64,000 nucleotides of DNA from assembly GCA_948567375.1 (NCBI GenBank), contig OX419758.1:68949001-69013000 (forward strand), given 5' to 3'. This document shows positions 10,378 to 62,700 of this stretch, piece after piece (positions within the stretch are counted from its first letter, which is position 1; each line of letters starts with the position of its first letter). A program made the position numbers and the translations under genes. The DNA comes from Lunularia cruciata. Lineage: Eukaryota; Streptophyta; Marchantiopsida; Lunulariales; Lunulariaceae. Below the pieces are notes generated by a model. That model made no database searches. It had not been told where the DNA came from and saw only the letters and a program-made list of their open reading frames with translations.

Positions 10378-10828
10378 TGTAATCAGATTGCTTAACACTC
10401 TCAATTCAACTCAACTCAGATCAGTACTTGATCTATCACTCTATAAACTGCCAATAATTGGGCACTGATTACAGTCAAGCCACACACACTCAAACATAAA
10501 GAATCCAGGTGACGCTCGCCAGCCTCTATCCACCATAGCCAGGAACTCGAAGGCTCAACATCAGAGAAGTGAGCTCTTTGGAGCTCACTTTGAAACTATA
10601 CCCCCTGGACTAGAGCTAGCTCTAAAACCTTAACGGTCCCGCTGATGGCACACTCGACGGTGCAAACGGTGCAAAGTGACGGTGGGCCCCACCGTGAAGT
10701 CAGTGTCCTGAACACAAAATCTAACCGTCGGAAAGAAGTCTCTGAGAAACTACTAAAATAACTCTAACTACTATCATTTAGACTCCAATGTCAGAGCATC
10801 TAGATGCGGAACTACAAATGGCGTGACA
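10378..10828 (-). repeat. Gypsy LTR, right (5') copy, 451 bp
   Basis: Matches 955-1405 along its full length. It starts TGTAATCAG and ends GCGTGACA on the + strand, with ACTA target duplication immediately outside. The flanking segment X found next to the left LTR core is absent here. Confidence 0.88.
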
Positions 10829-12867
10829 ACTATTCCATTGGCTCTTAACCATTCTGATGTTTGTGGTCTCATCTCTTACACTTCCACTACTTACACTGGT
10901 CACATATACTTTGAGACCTTCATTGACTATTACATAGGTACACATTCTTGTATTTACTCAAGTTCATGAAGTTTTTACTTGTTTCAAAGAATATATGACC
11001 TATGGAGAGACTCAACTCAATCAGAAGGTTCAAGTGTTGCACTCAAACAATGCTGGTGAATACATATCTGCATATTTTTCATCTTTTTTGCAGAGGCAAA
11101 GGCATCATGCACTAGTTCAGCACTCCACACAATCCTCAACAAAATGGTGTTGCTTAGAGAAAGAATAGAACATTGGTGGAAGCAATCCACTTTGTGTGAT
11201 TTAAGTCTAGACTTCCAAGGCTTATTGGGGAGAAGCATTACAAACCAACAACTTTATGCAAAACCAAAGTCCTACCAAAGCTATATCCTCCAAAGTTATA
11301 CCCTTCCAACTCTAGTTTGGTTATAAACCTAATCTCTCCTTACTTTGCATTTTTGGATGCATTGCTTATGCACATGTTCCATCTTCTTCCATATCTAAAC
11401 TCAATCTCAACTCAAATCTTCCAAGTGTATCCTTGGCTATGATCAAGAAAGGAAAGCTTACAAACTACATAAGATATTTGATAACTCCATTTTTCTATTG
11501 AGAGATGTTCAGTTTCAAGACATGAACATAAACTGTGTTTTGGCACTCAAGATGTTCAACTTGATTTCATCTGTGATCCAAACATTTTCATTTCTTCTCT
11601 TGCTTTTAGTTCTTTGTCTACACATAATCTATCTCTATCAACTCCTACTTTGTATTAATCACCTTCTATCCACAATCTTACAATTCCAACAATTCCTTCT
11701 CCATTATCTTTGTCACCAAGTCATTACCTTCCAATTCTGGTATTTCATACAGGTCCTTAGGATCCTCTACCATTGTTTACACTAGGAAGCCTAAACATCC
11801 TTCTCTAGATGTCCAAACATCTTCTGTAAGGCAAGGCACTTGAGTTTGCACTCAAATTTGAAAATATGATGAAAATTTGAGTGGTGCTTGCTTACTCAAC
11901 TCAAAATGATTTTGAAGAGCATGTTCTTGATGTCAAAACTCCTTTTCTCAATGCCACATTGACTCAAAAAATCTACATGCACACTCCTCTTGGTTTGCTG
12001 ACTCCTGACCAATATAAGCAACAACAAGCCAATAAACCAAAGCAATTGGTTGTATAGCTTTTCAAGGCTCTCTATGGTCTCAAACAATCTGGCAGACAGT
12101 GGTATCAGAAGTTTGATCAATTTGTAGTAGGTCTAGGATTTGAAAGCTCTGGAGTTGATTCAAATCTCAATATCTTGCACTCTGGTTCTCATTTTATCAT
12201 CTTACCTTTTTATGTAGATGATTGTATTCTTGCCAATAATAATATTTCTCTTCTACTCTCTATCAAAGAGTATCTTAAACAAGGCTTCGAGATGATGACC
12301 TCGGAGAGATTAGTCATTGTCTTCAATTGCAAGTCACAAGAGACATAAAAAATGAAGGATTAGCCTATCTCAAGAGAGATATGTAAGAGAGATCCCTACC
12401 AGATTCAATATGCAAGATTGTAAATCTGTTTACAATCTTGTAGTGTAAGGAGTGAAATTAAGTCTTCAAGACTGTCCAAAAATTGATATAGAAAGAGTGT
12501 ACAAGAACTGTACCTTAGCAATCTGCAGTGGGTAGTTTGATGTGGGCTATGGTCAACACTAGCCTGATCTGGCTTATGATGTCAGTATAGTTGCCAAGCA
12601 TATGGAAAATCCTGGCCTAAACCATTGGAAGGTTGTCAAAGGATTTTCTGGTACATTCAAGGTACATTATCATAGGCCTAACTTGCAATGCATCTAGTGC
12701 GCCAATCCATGGGTACTCTGACTCAAATTGGAGAGGAGATCAAGATACAAGATCTACAAGAGGATACTGCTTTATCTTTTGTAATGCAGTTGTCCATTGG
12801 TCAAGCAAAAGGTAAGTTTATGTTTCACTATCCAGCACCGAAACTGAATACATGGCTCCATCAAAAG
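10829..12867 (+). pseudogene. Old Copia element, middle part (integrase, RT, start of RNase H)
   Basis: The Copia integrase resumes at 10829 exactly where the frame was broken at 850 (PLALNHSDVCG, then LHSNNAGEY). Around 11890-12360 the reverse transcriptase is readable: TPFLNATLTQKIYM, KALYGLKQSGRQWYQKFD, and the catalytic box FYVDDCILA near 12209. RNase H begins near 12630 (HGYSDSNWRGDQDTRSTRGY) and is cut at 12867 by the LINE-like insertion. Many frameshifts and stops are present, so it is dead. Confidence 0.85.
12856..12867. repeat. 12-bp target-site duplication, left copy (LINE insertion)
   Basis: CTCCATCAAAAG occurs here and again at 16636-16647. It belongs once to the Copia RNase H coding sequence (EYMAPSKAVWLKC when rejoined). 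A 12-bp duplication is typical of target-primed reverse transcription. Confidence 0.85.
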
Positions 12868-13132
12868 TGTGGAAAGGCGACCGCGTAGGAAAAATGAAGG
12901 ATGGGAAGACCCCATCAAGTTGTACAAGTGAGAGACAAAAAAGGTAACATGGAGCTAAGCCCCAATAGAGTCTATATGAGAAATCTGCTCTACCGCACTT
13001 AGGATATCCGAGCTATGCAAGTCGTACGGTCTACACACAATTGGAGCATCCAAAGAAACATCACCTAATGTGATTGCTCTCCTATGGATTGCACCAGCCA
13101 CTGCCCTTTGTAGAGTAATGGACACACGCTGT

Positions 13133-13669
13133 CTAAAATATGCTACAAAGTATGAGTGAGAGTGGTACCCCCTGACGCCTCACATGATAAGCTCTCCCGC
13201 ACTCCCTGACAAATGTGTCAAATGTCGTGTCCATTGCTCCATATAACTCCAAGGCTAGAGGAACAAAGAGGTGACCTCGCTGCATGCCCCTATACTTGGA
13301 GACCTTGCGACCTGCTGCTACACTCGCCGCCCATCCAGGGGGATGGGTAATCATTCCTTCCAAAACTGTATCCCACGTAGGGTCCGTAACCGTGACATCT
13401 GCTACTGTCACCTGATCATCTTGGACTAAGTATAAGTCTGCCTTGACACATGTCATCTGCAAAGCATACGAACGCTCCTTCCAAGCCAAGTATCCACTCT
13501 CTCGTGCCATAGCAAACACTATGACTCTAATGGCATGATGGGTAGCTATCCTCTGTCCTCCAAAAGGACACCGTGTCATGTGGACCGTTGCTGCATCTAG
13601 TGTAGAACCACACTCACAAGTGAGTAATGAAGATGCATATGGGTGGACCAAACCTAGGCAAAACCTCAT
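13133..13669 (-). pseudogene. LINE C-terminal Cys/His and downstream domain
   Basis: This is the longest open piece of the LINE-like element (178 codons). It starts before a zinc-knuckle-like CxC...H...C motif with PFGGQRIATHHAIR. It continues into a conserved C-terminal segment (ADLYLVQDDQVTVADVTVTD) that looks like the restriction-enzyme-like fold edge seen after RT in some LINEs. That last point is an inference from the D...ADVTV pattern only. Confidence 0.6.
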
Positions 13670-14559
13670 TGCTATAGAGAAAGTAGTTGGTGCAAGTCGA
13701 AAAGCCCTAATGCACGGTCTAGCTAGGACCCAAGAGCCTGCACCCTTGCCGGAGCAAGAGCAAAGACGTGCTCTAGTAGCTTGAGGAATGGACGATTGGC
13801 TAAGAGAGAATGTAGCGTATGCTCACATTGTTGCTCCATCAAGGAAGATTGTAAACCTCTAGTCTCATTTGACGATAGTGAAGCAAAAGGTGGAAAATCC
13901 TCTTGTGCTCATGGAGTTAGACTATCTCTTGTATGCCGCAATAACACCTTGAGAGAAATGGATCCTCCCTCCACCTCTATCACATTAGTCTCCAAAACCG
14001 GCCTATCAGCAACCACAAAACGAGAGGAAAGTAGGGGTGCCAAGAGAGCCCAACTACCCAAAAATGTTATAAGTGTCGTCTCCTCCATAGAAAGCAAGCC
14101 AACCCTACCACATAAGATTGGTAGAGCCGTTTGTCTACGTGCCAAATCCCCTATCACACACTCAAAAGTCTCTGGTCCAATAATATCACCAAAAACTCCC
14201 ATAATCCTCCTATCAAATGCTCTTAGACGTGATGGGAAGGACGGTTAGGGAGGGAACTATACGAATGAGGTAGGATGGTCGACGAGCAATAATGGAAGAG
14301 GGTATACCAAATGCCACTTGCGGATCTCCTAGTAATGGAAGGTCATCCACATGGAGAACATCCTCTGCAAGAGCAGCGTCTAAGAAGCGTGTGACAAAAT
14401 CCTCTTGGCACTCCAAGGACACTAAGTCCATCTGTGGATATGATACAACCCTTTGGAAGCTCAAGGTGGGGAGGGATACCTAAATAGGATCATGCCCTAC
14501 ACATTGACACCTTTGACTCTCAAGCCTACTAAATGTAGCTCGGTAGTCAAGTAGTCAAA

Positions 14560-15504
14560 GGCCTGCCTAATCTGATCTATAGGGCCTACAATATGTGTAT
14601 CATCTGCCAAAAAGGGAAATACACAACCTAGCATGGCCAAAGCAGTAGATAGGAGAGCTCTAAAGTGAGCCATGGCAAATAAGCCCCCCCCCCCCTCCCC
14701 CCCAAAAAAGGATCTCCCTGATGTGTACGAACAGCTAACTCCAAGACGGTGACTCCCTCCTATGAACCACCATGCTGGTAGTAAAGGGAAGCCGAAGAGC
14801 CATAAAAAGACCGCACAAAAGGAATGAGACTCGTCAAGGATCCACCAGCCTCCCTAAGCTCTCTAAAGATGGATGCACGTGAGACGCTATTAAAAGCGTT
14901 CTCAACATCCACCTGTAGGACAACCCACTCTGAATGGATATCTAGGAATGCTCTAATACCTAGCCTCACATCCTCGCGGTGTAGCTACTCCAAACTGATG
15001 TGGACTAAGGTGTTGTCGAAAGTGAGAACGATGCTGAACGACAATGGTACGACTGACCAAACGCAAAAAGATCACTCCAATAGCAATCGGTCTAATGTCT
15101 CCCTTGTCCTTCTCCATCACGAGAAATCGACTAGCATCTAACACCCAACTAACAAACATAGGAATGTCTCCTCTCGCTACTGCTACAGCCACCTGAAACA
15201 ACTCGGTAAAACCACTAGAAGGATCATCTGCCTAGAAGCAATCTCTAAGGTGCTCATAAACCATCCCTAACAAGCCTCCCGAGGAAAGGCGAGGGGCACT
15301 GCACAATGCTTGTGCAAATAGCAACCTATCAAGACATAAAGGTTGCTCAAGCTGATAATCTAAGACCTCTAGTGGTAGTCCCTCTATTGCTATAGGATGT
15401 AGTGAGCATAAGGAAGAGATGGTCTCACCAGTAGGACTCGCTATAGACAAAGGGTGTGGGTGTAGCACTCGTGCTGCTTTACTAAACTCTCCCGCAAGAC
15501 CCAA
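14560..15504 (-). pseudogene. LINE reverse transcriptase domain
   Basis: RT blocks appear in order but in changing frames: LEQPLCLDRLLFAQALCS near 15330, the KDKGDIRPIAIG block, the VDVENAFNSVSRASIF palm block, then LADD. A run of C residues (about 14686-14699, part of a longer C-rich tract) lies within the RT region and may be one source of frame loss. It would make cDNA from the element RNA at a nicked target. Confidence 0.8.
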
Positions 15505-16635
15505 TGTCCTACATCGTCATAATCGAGTGGAATCTGTGGTATCTTGTGGCGATGCTTGTCTCCTAAATCGTGTAACCCTAACAGACTCCTCCTAAAGGGT
15601 TACCCAATCCCCTGCTCAGAATCAATGAAATCTAGCAACCACCTCTCTATGCCCCGCACGTCCCCCTCTAACATAACGAAGATATCATCGAGGGAGTAAG
15701 AGGAATAGGAACCATGCTAACTCGTCCAAGGGATCACGTGCCAAACAGTCTAGTGGTAGGCGAAAAACCTGTCTAGCCTCATCATGGAATGTACGGGGTA
15801 GCCTATGGAATAGACATGGACATGGAAAACTAGTCTCAAATAACCCCAAAATGCAACCCGCTTGAGAAGCTAACCACTCCTACGACTCGATTGGTATCCC
15901 TAGAACGATCAACGAAGGTATAAAAGAAGCGTACGTAATCCCGAGTGCCACTACTGTTGATGTGGTTGCTCGTCTCATGTGGGCATCCCAAGTGGTCCAA
16001 TCATAGTCCTTGTGCATCTTTCACACATGAAACTTTACCCCTTGCAAGGTAAAGCATCGGTGACACACCGGCTATAGTGTTTCTCGACCCGCTCTAGGCA
16101 ACCTCACATGGGAAAGTATAACCATGGTTAGCACAAGAATAATGAGAGTAACACATGCTGCTCCTCTCCATATCTCCCTATATCTGCAAAACCACAACCC
16201 TTCACATCCCAACTCACACAAGAAAACAATCTCTCTAAACTCTAAAATCTATAAACTCTTATAATTTTCAATTTCCATCTCCAAAATTTTCAAACTAAAT
16301 TCTCATCGAACTTATTCATGAAAACCAAGAGATTGGAAATGAAAATCCCCGACCCATCACTCTCAATGTATAATGATCACTGTAAACCCTAAAAAATCTA
16401 AAAATACTCATAACTTTCTATTCCATTCTCCATAGTCTTCAATCTAAATACCAATGGAACCAAAATTGAAAAACAAAGAGAATAGACTATTCACTCAAAT
16501 ATTACATGCTAGAGAACCCTCAGAAATTACAAATATGGTCTCAGGGTCTCTCGCTCTCCTCTCCTCCCCCGTCTCCACTCCACACTCTCCCGCAGCTCCC
16601 CCCCCATTGAAAATCTTAAAATGCTCCATCAAAAC
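15505..16635 (-). other. LINE 5' part, no recognisable ORF
   Basis: About 1.1 kb between the RT region and the upstream junction. It is rich in Pro/Ser/Thr codons in all frames, and I cannot assign a protein. It may be a degraded ORF1 or the N-terminal part of ORF2. Confidence 0.4.
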
Positions 16636-16647
16636 CTCCATCAAAAG
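16636..16647. repeat. 12-bp target-site duplication, right copy (LINE insertion)
   Basis: Second copy of CTCCATCAAAAG. The Copia frame continues directly after it (AVWLKCFLSYLG). Confidence 0.85.
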
Positions 16648-16930
16648 CAGTATGGCTTAAGTGCTTCTTAAGTTACCTGGGTTTTCTTGGAGCTATACTG
16701 TGACAATAATAGCGGAATTGACCTTGTCACTCCAACAAAGCCGCATGAGAGAACCAAGCATATAGATATCAGAGTCCACTATATCAGAGAAGGAATTGAA
16801 GACAAGGAGATCTCTGTTTCTTGGGTGGACACCAAAAATAAGGGATCTTACATCTTACATCTTCACTAAGGGATGGACTAGAGAATTACATTCAGGGTTT
16901 TGTCATGCACTAGGAATTGCAGATAAATAG
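16648..16930 (+). pseudogene. Old Copia element, RNase H end
   Basis: Gives LYCDNNSGIDLVTPTKPH, then ERTKHIDIRVHYIRE, the conserved end of Copia RNase H. It continues the frame interrupted at 12867. Confidence 0.85.
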
Positions 16931-16959
16931 ACAATTACAAAATGCCCATTAAGAGGGGG

Positions 16960-17204
16960 TGTTAGATTATATAAACGCAGGTTATATAATCAGCTATGTA
17001 GTGTACTTAGTGGAGGTAGTGGACCATAATGGACTTAGTGGAGTTAATGGACTACAATCAACTCAATAGACCACTAACTATGCTCGAGAACACTCTCAAC
17101 ATTTGTTCCTTTATAATCTCTGTCTAAGGGATTTCATGAGTTAATCGTTTCCTCGCAGTTAGTCGCTTCCTCGCAGTGCACTCTGTCAAGTGCATTTTCT
17201 GTCA
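16960..17204 (+). repeat. Old Copia 3' LTR (probable)
   Basis: A polypurine tract AAGAGGGGG ends at 16959, and the sequence then begins TGTTAGATTATATAA. A matching CA end is proposed at 17204 (TTTTCTGTCA). The 5' partner is outside the window, so the right boundary is an estimate. Confidence 0.55.
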
Positions 17205-18075
17205 CCGATGCACAACGAACACATGCAGATCTAAACAAATGCATGCAAGTCTAAACAACTAGGATTGATAGAAACAAATAATTCAAGTCGATGCAACACG
17301 AGAGCGAAGATTAATAGATTCCACGTAACATATTTGTATAATATGGCATTAAATATCTAAGGTACTTAGCAGCATCAAATGACGGAAGAGTGCCTTCGCA
17401 TTGCAAAAGATCAAAGTATGCATTTCAAAGCAAAGGGAAACCAAAGTGCAAGAAGGACCGTATATGATACCAGTGGGAGGTAGATGGGTAGCAGCGAAAT
17501 GTGACTTGACGGAATCGACTATATCAATATGTTCTATGTGCGCATGAGTACTAACATGTTAAACACGTAGAAGAAAGCAGTCAGATTGTCATTAAGCCTG
17601 CACGAAAACCCAAACGACTATATCAATGCCCCACAAAATGCCGATAAACCTGATCAATATGCCAATACCCTCGTTATCGACATTTATTTAGCTCACGACC
17701 GGCAACTTTGATATACAGATTTTGTGAGAAATCAATGACCAGCAAGCATGATCAAATTTGTAAGTTCTAACTGTATAGAGTCAATCGAAAAGGCACATAC
17801 ATATAAGCATAAAATGTTCTGTCACACAATCCTCATTACTCAAATGGCTTGTTGAAAGGGTGGATGTATAAAAACGAGCGCTTGGTACATGAAAGTCAGC
17901 TTTTAAAAAGATTCAACTTGGTGCTCTATAACTTCCCTCCTGGAAGCTGATGTTTTCTCGGAACACAATGGATACAATTCCTTCACGTAAGCAGCGAGTG
18001 CGAAAGTTAATGCGTGCATAGAACCAGGTATAGATTGAACCCGGAAAAGACCACCTACTTCATTACAGTTACCTA
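17205..18075. other. Spacer between Copia remnant and kinase stop codon
   Basis: No ORF or repeat is recognised. It should contain the 3' UTR and polyadenylation site of the - strand kinase gene, but I cannot pinpoint them. Confidence 0.4.
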
Positions 18076-59543
<41,468 letters not shown>

Positions 59544-59733
59544 TTACGAGGCTTCCGTCCAGGTTTCGGGTCGACAAGCACACCTCACACTATCTCGGGA
59601 CCTTGTTTCTGTCGTTTACTGGTGGATTACTAGTGAAGAGCACATTTTGAACGCCTCTTTGTATAGTAGTAACATGTATTACGGCTGCTGTAAAGTGAAC
59701 TACAGAAGCTATAGCATATACACACTCTACAGG

Positions 59734-59784
59734 CGAAAAAGGCGACCACGTAGAATACATAAAGGATGGGGAGACCCCATCAAA
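59734..59784 (-). repeat. Copy of the LINE 3' end
   Basis: About 50 bp resembling 12868-12919, the 3' end of the LINE-like element: AAAGGCGACC, then GGATGGGGAGACCCCATCAA versus GGATGGGAAGACCCCATCAA. It lies about 290 bp upstream of the proposed kinase start. It is likely a very short 5'-truncated insertion or a mobilised relative sharing that tail. Confidence 0.6.
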
Positions 59785-62700
59785 GCAGGTTTACTGACTG
59801 TCGAGTCTATCAGTTACTAGCAGCATCCTACTTACGAATCTCATTATCTCGACAGAATGGCACACGGGATTGGGAAATGAAAGTCATGGAAATGATGACT
59901 TACAAGATGCGGACGAAACGCATTGCAAGACCAAATTGAAGTTTATCTATTCCGGATGTAGGAGGCATCTATACATATATATACGAGAATTCTCAACATA
60001 AATAAATCAAGCTTCCATAGTTCAACATAACACCACATGCACAATTCTCTAATGGTTGAATTTCGTAGGCTCTTCCAACCGGCGGATCCGTAGGATTCCA
60101 TAGTGTATGGGTGCTCGTAAACTGGTCATGCCCGTAAATTTTTATTTATGTGCTGTTTTGACTTCCGATTTCTAGGTAGGATTTCTCTCAAGTTTAAGAC
60201 AAATTAGCATTAATTCTACTATAAGGTCACTAGGAGGAGAAATAAATTATATACTTGATTTAGATTTATCGACAGAATTACTCTCAAGTTTAAGATAAAT
60301 TAGCATTATTTATTTTTATTTAGCTACAATAAGAGGATAAATAAATTGTAGACAAGACCCATGATTGATCTATAGGCAAAAATAAAATTTTGAATCTTTT
60401 ATCAATTCATACCAATTCACCTTTCGGTCTCTTTGGTCCAATATAGAACTCTATAGTCTATTTTCTTTCTCGTTTGCATTGAGAATTGAACTCTCGGATA
60501 TTCGAAAACATTGGAAATTAGTGTTTTATAATAGCTCCCCATGGAATGCTCTCCCTCCCTCGAGTTCCTACTCCATTGCAATTTATTGCGTTTCAAAAGC
60601 TCTTGAGCATGGTCTCAACCACTAGATGAGTAAACCCTAAACCACTAAACCACTAAGATACCCTAAACCCTAAACCACTAAGATAGATTAGGGTGATTTT
60701 CCTTATTATATGCAAATATCTAATTACGTTATAAACGAGAACCTCCATTCTATTTGCCGTGAAACATGCAAGTAACTCATACAAAAGAGCACAAAGTGTT
60801 AGTATCAATGAGTGAAAATAAGTAATAAAAAACATGAGCTAGATACAATGGATTATATAACTCAATAAGAGAGTGAAAAGACAAATGTATAATCTAGTGT
60901 GTAACAAAATAAACTCAAACAAAAAAATCCAAAGAACCATAAATGATAAATTAAATTATTTATATTTTCATAAAATGGAAAATATATTTGAGTGCAAACT
61001 GATCATTTATTGCTCACTTTAGTAAATATAGGGCATGGAGATAAGGTGAATACAACGTTCTCGATTGAGTAAGGTGAAGAATTTGAGTCCCTTGGTCCCT
61101 ATCAAGAGATGGAGAATGATCTTTGAGAAATAAACTTTGTTTGGAGCTGTTGAATCCTTTCCTTTGATATCTGTGCCTAGTATACAAGATTTAAAGGAGG
61201 AGAGGCAATTCTCTCAGTCTGAATTGCCCGATAAGTTTGCCAAAGGGGGCAGTACTCTAGATATGAAGATTTTTTCTAAGAGTGAAAACTTCTAGTGATA
61301 AAGAATGTGAGAAGGAAGTTAATTGAAAATATGGATAATTGATCCTAAGATATATTCCAAACTAACCAATCATTACAATTTCTTTAATAATATAGTCAAT
61401 CATGTAAAATTAAAGAGCTAAGTTAATGAAACGAGAGGAAGGTACAAGTGAGCAGTATAAGTGAACAAGCAAAAGCCTAAAAAGAGTCATAGAAACTTTT
61501 GGAAAATAGTAAAACAAAGCAAGAGGAAATGAAAGTTTAAGAGAGTAAAATAATTTCAGAAGGTTCCATTTAATGATTCTAGAATAAGCTTGAATATTGA
61601 GAGGAAATTAAATTAGCATAGAAATGTTAGTAGAGAAAGATGCATAATCTACTAATATTTATAATAATGATAAAAGTTGTATAATTCAAAATTACACACT
61701 ATAATTTAAGTGTACAAAATAATAGTAAGTATTTTTACCCTAGTGGATTCCATGAATTAGCTAAAGTATTTAAATCTCTTCAAGAAATTTAGAGTATTAC
61801 AGAAATGTTATTGAGATGTATGCTCAATCTACTAATATACACATTAAATAATCTAAATGGATGATTCTACTAATATACACATTAATAATCTAAATGAATA
61901 ATCACAGCCTTAGTACTCCAAGTACACAAATTAAAGTATTATCTATCAATATTATAACACCATGAAGTCATATCAAAGCATTGCAATCATATGATTGCAA
62001 CACATCAAACAAGGATCAAACACACATGGCATTTGCAACTCTTATCGCCAAGATCTCTCAATATACATGACATAAAGAATTATGTGCCATCCCTTTTACT
62101 TCTCTAGCAATTAAAACTGTCACATGGCTCAAAGATCTTGTAATATCTCCTTCCTTCACCATAGTCAACTTCTCCTCAAGTTCCTTCATGATTAGATCTA
62201 ACTAGCAAGAAGAACTCCATGATATGAATATGTAATTTATAGTCTTGGGCTTCAATTTAGCATGCATTGGTCATTTTCCAATAGGTTTTAATGTCTGGTT
62301 CTCAAATGAAGAAATATTTAGGATATTCAAATGTTCATAACTTTTGCTAGAGACATCTAATCAATACCATATTTGACTCAGTCAACAACTCTCTCGAACA
62401 CAATCCTAATGAGCTAAAGAAGACTTGAATTCAAATTGTGATAGCAAAAATAGGATTTACTAAATCTCCTCACTCTTTAGGTTTGAAACTCTTGGGAATT
62501 ACAAAAATTTACATGCTTGTATCTTTGGCTACACATCCTTCAACTCCACAATCTTGATATCAATATTAAGCACTTTTAAACATGCTTCTACATGAATGAA
62601 TGCTCCATGTAACCACAAAGATACTTAACTCAAAGTAGACTGTACAATTCCTTCATAATGGAGGTTTTTAGAGTTGTTGTGGTCTTTAATCTATGGACTT

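Larger units (their letters stand above)
851..10828 (-). mobile_element. Ty3/Gypsy LTR retrotransposon encoding a DNA methyltransferase and a PHD finger
   Basis: This is a complete but inactivated Gypsy element inserted in the Copia integrase region. Read on the - strand, the order is: LTR, ~1.3-kb leader, Gag with two zinc knuckles, aspartic protease, cytosine-5 methyltransferase, reverse transcriptase, RNase H, integrase, PHD finger, LTR. The ends are TG...CA and are flanked by ACTA on both sides. Removing the insertion rejoins the Copia frame exactly, so the boundaries are secure. From 7651 down to about 2606 every domain lies in one frame with no indel but with many in-frame stops (about 14 TAG and one TGA). 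The two LTR cores differ at many positions, so the insertion is old. Confidence 0.9.
12868..16635 (-). mobile_element. Non-LTR (LINE-like) retrotransposon inserted in Copia RNase H
   Basis: This 3.77-kb insertion is bounded by the 12-bp duplication. Its - strand translation shows, in order, an RT fingers region (RFLVMEKDKGDIRPIAIG, SPHQFGVATPRGCEA) near 15140-14955, palm segment VVLQVDVENAFNSVSRA near 14920, and a catalytic LADDTHIVGP near 14610. A C-terminal Cys/His motif (CECGSTLDAA...HMTRCPFGGQR) lies near 13610. Domains are scattered over all three frames, so the copy is decayed. There is no poly-A tail at the 3' end (12868). The 5' end at 16635 may be truncated, since no ORF1 is recognised. 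The clade cannot be named from sight. Confidence 0.85.

Noticed and set aside
14686-14708. Run of C as a LINE tail or G-quadruplex element
   Set aside because: It lies inside the RT coding part, so it is not a tail; a quadruplex on the other strand is possible but unsupported.
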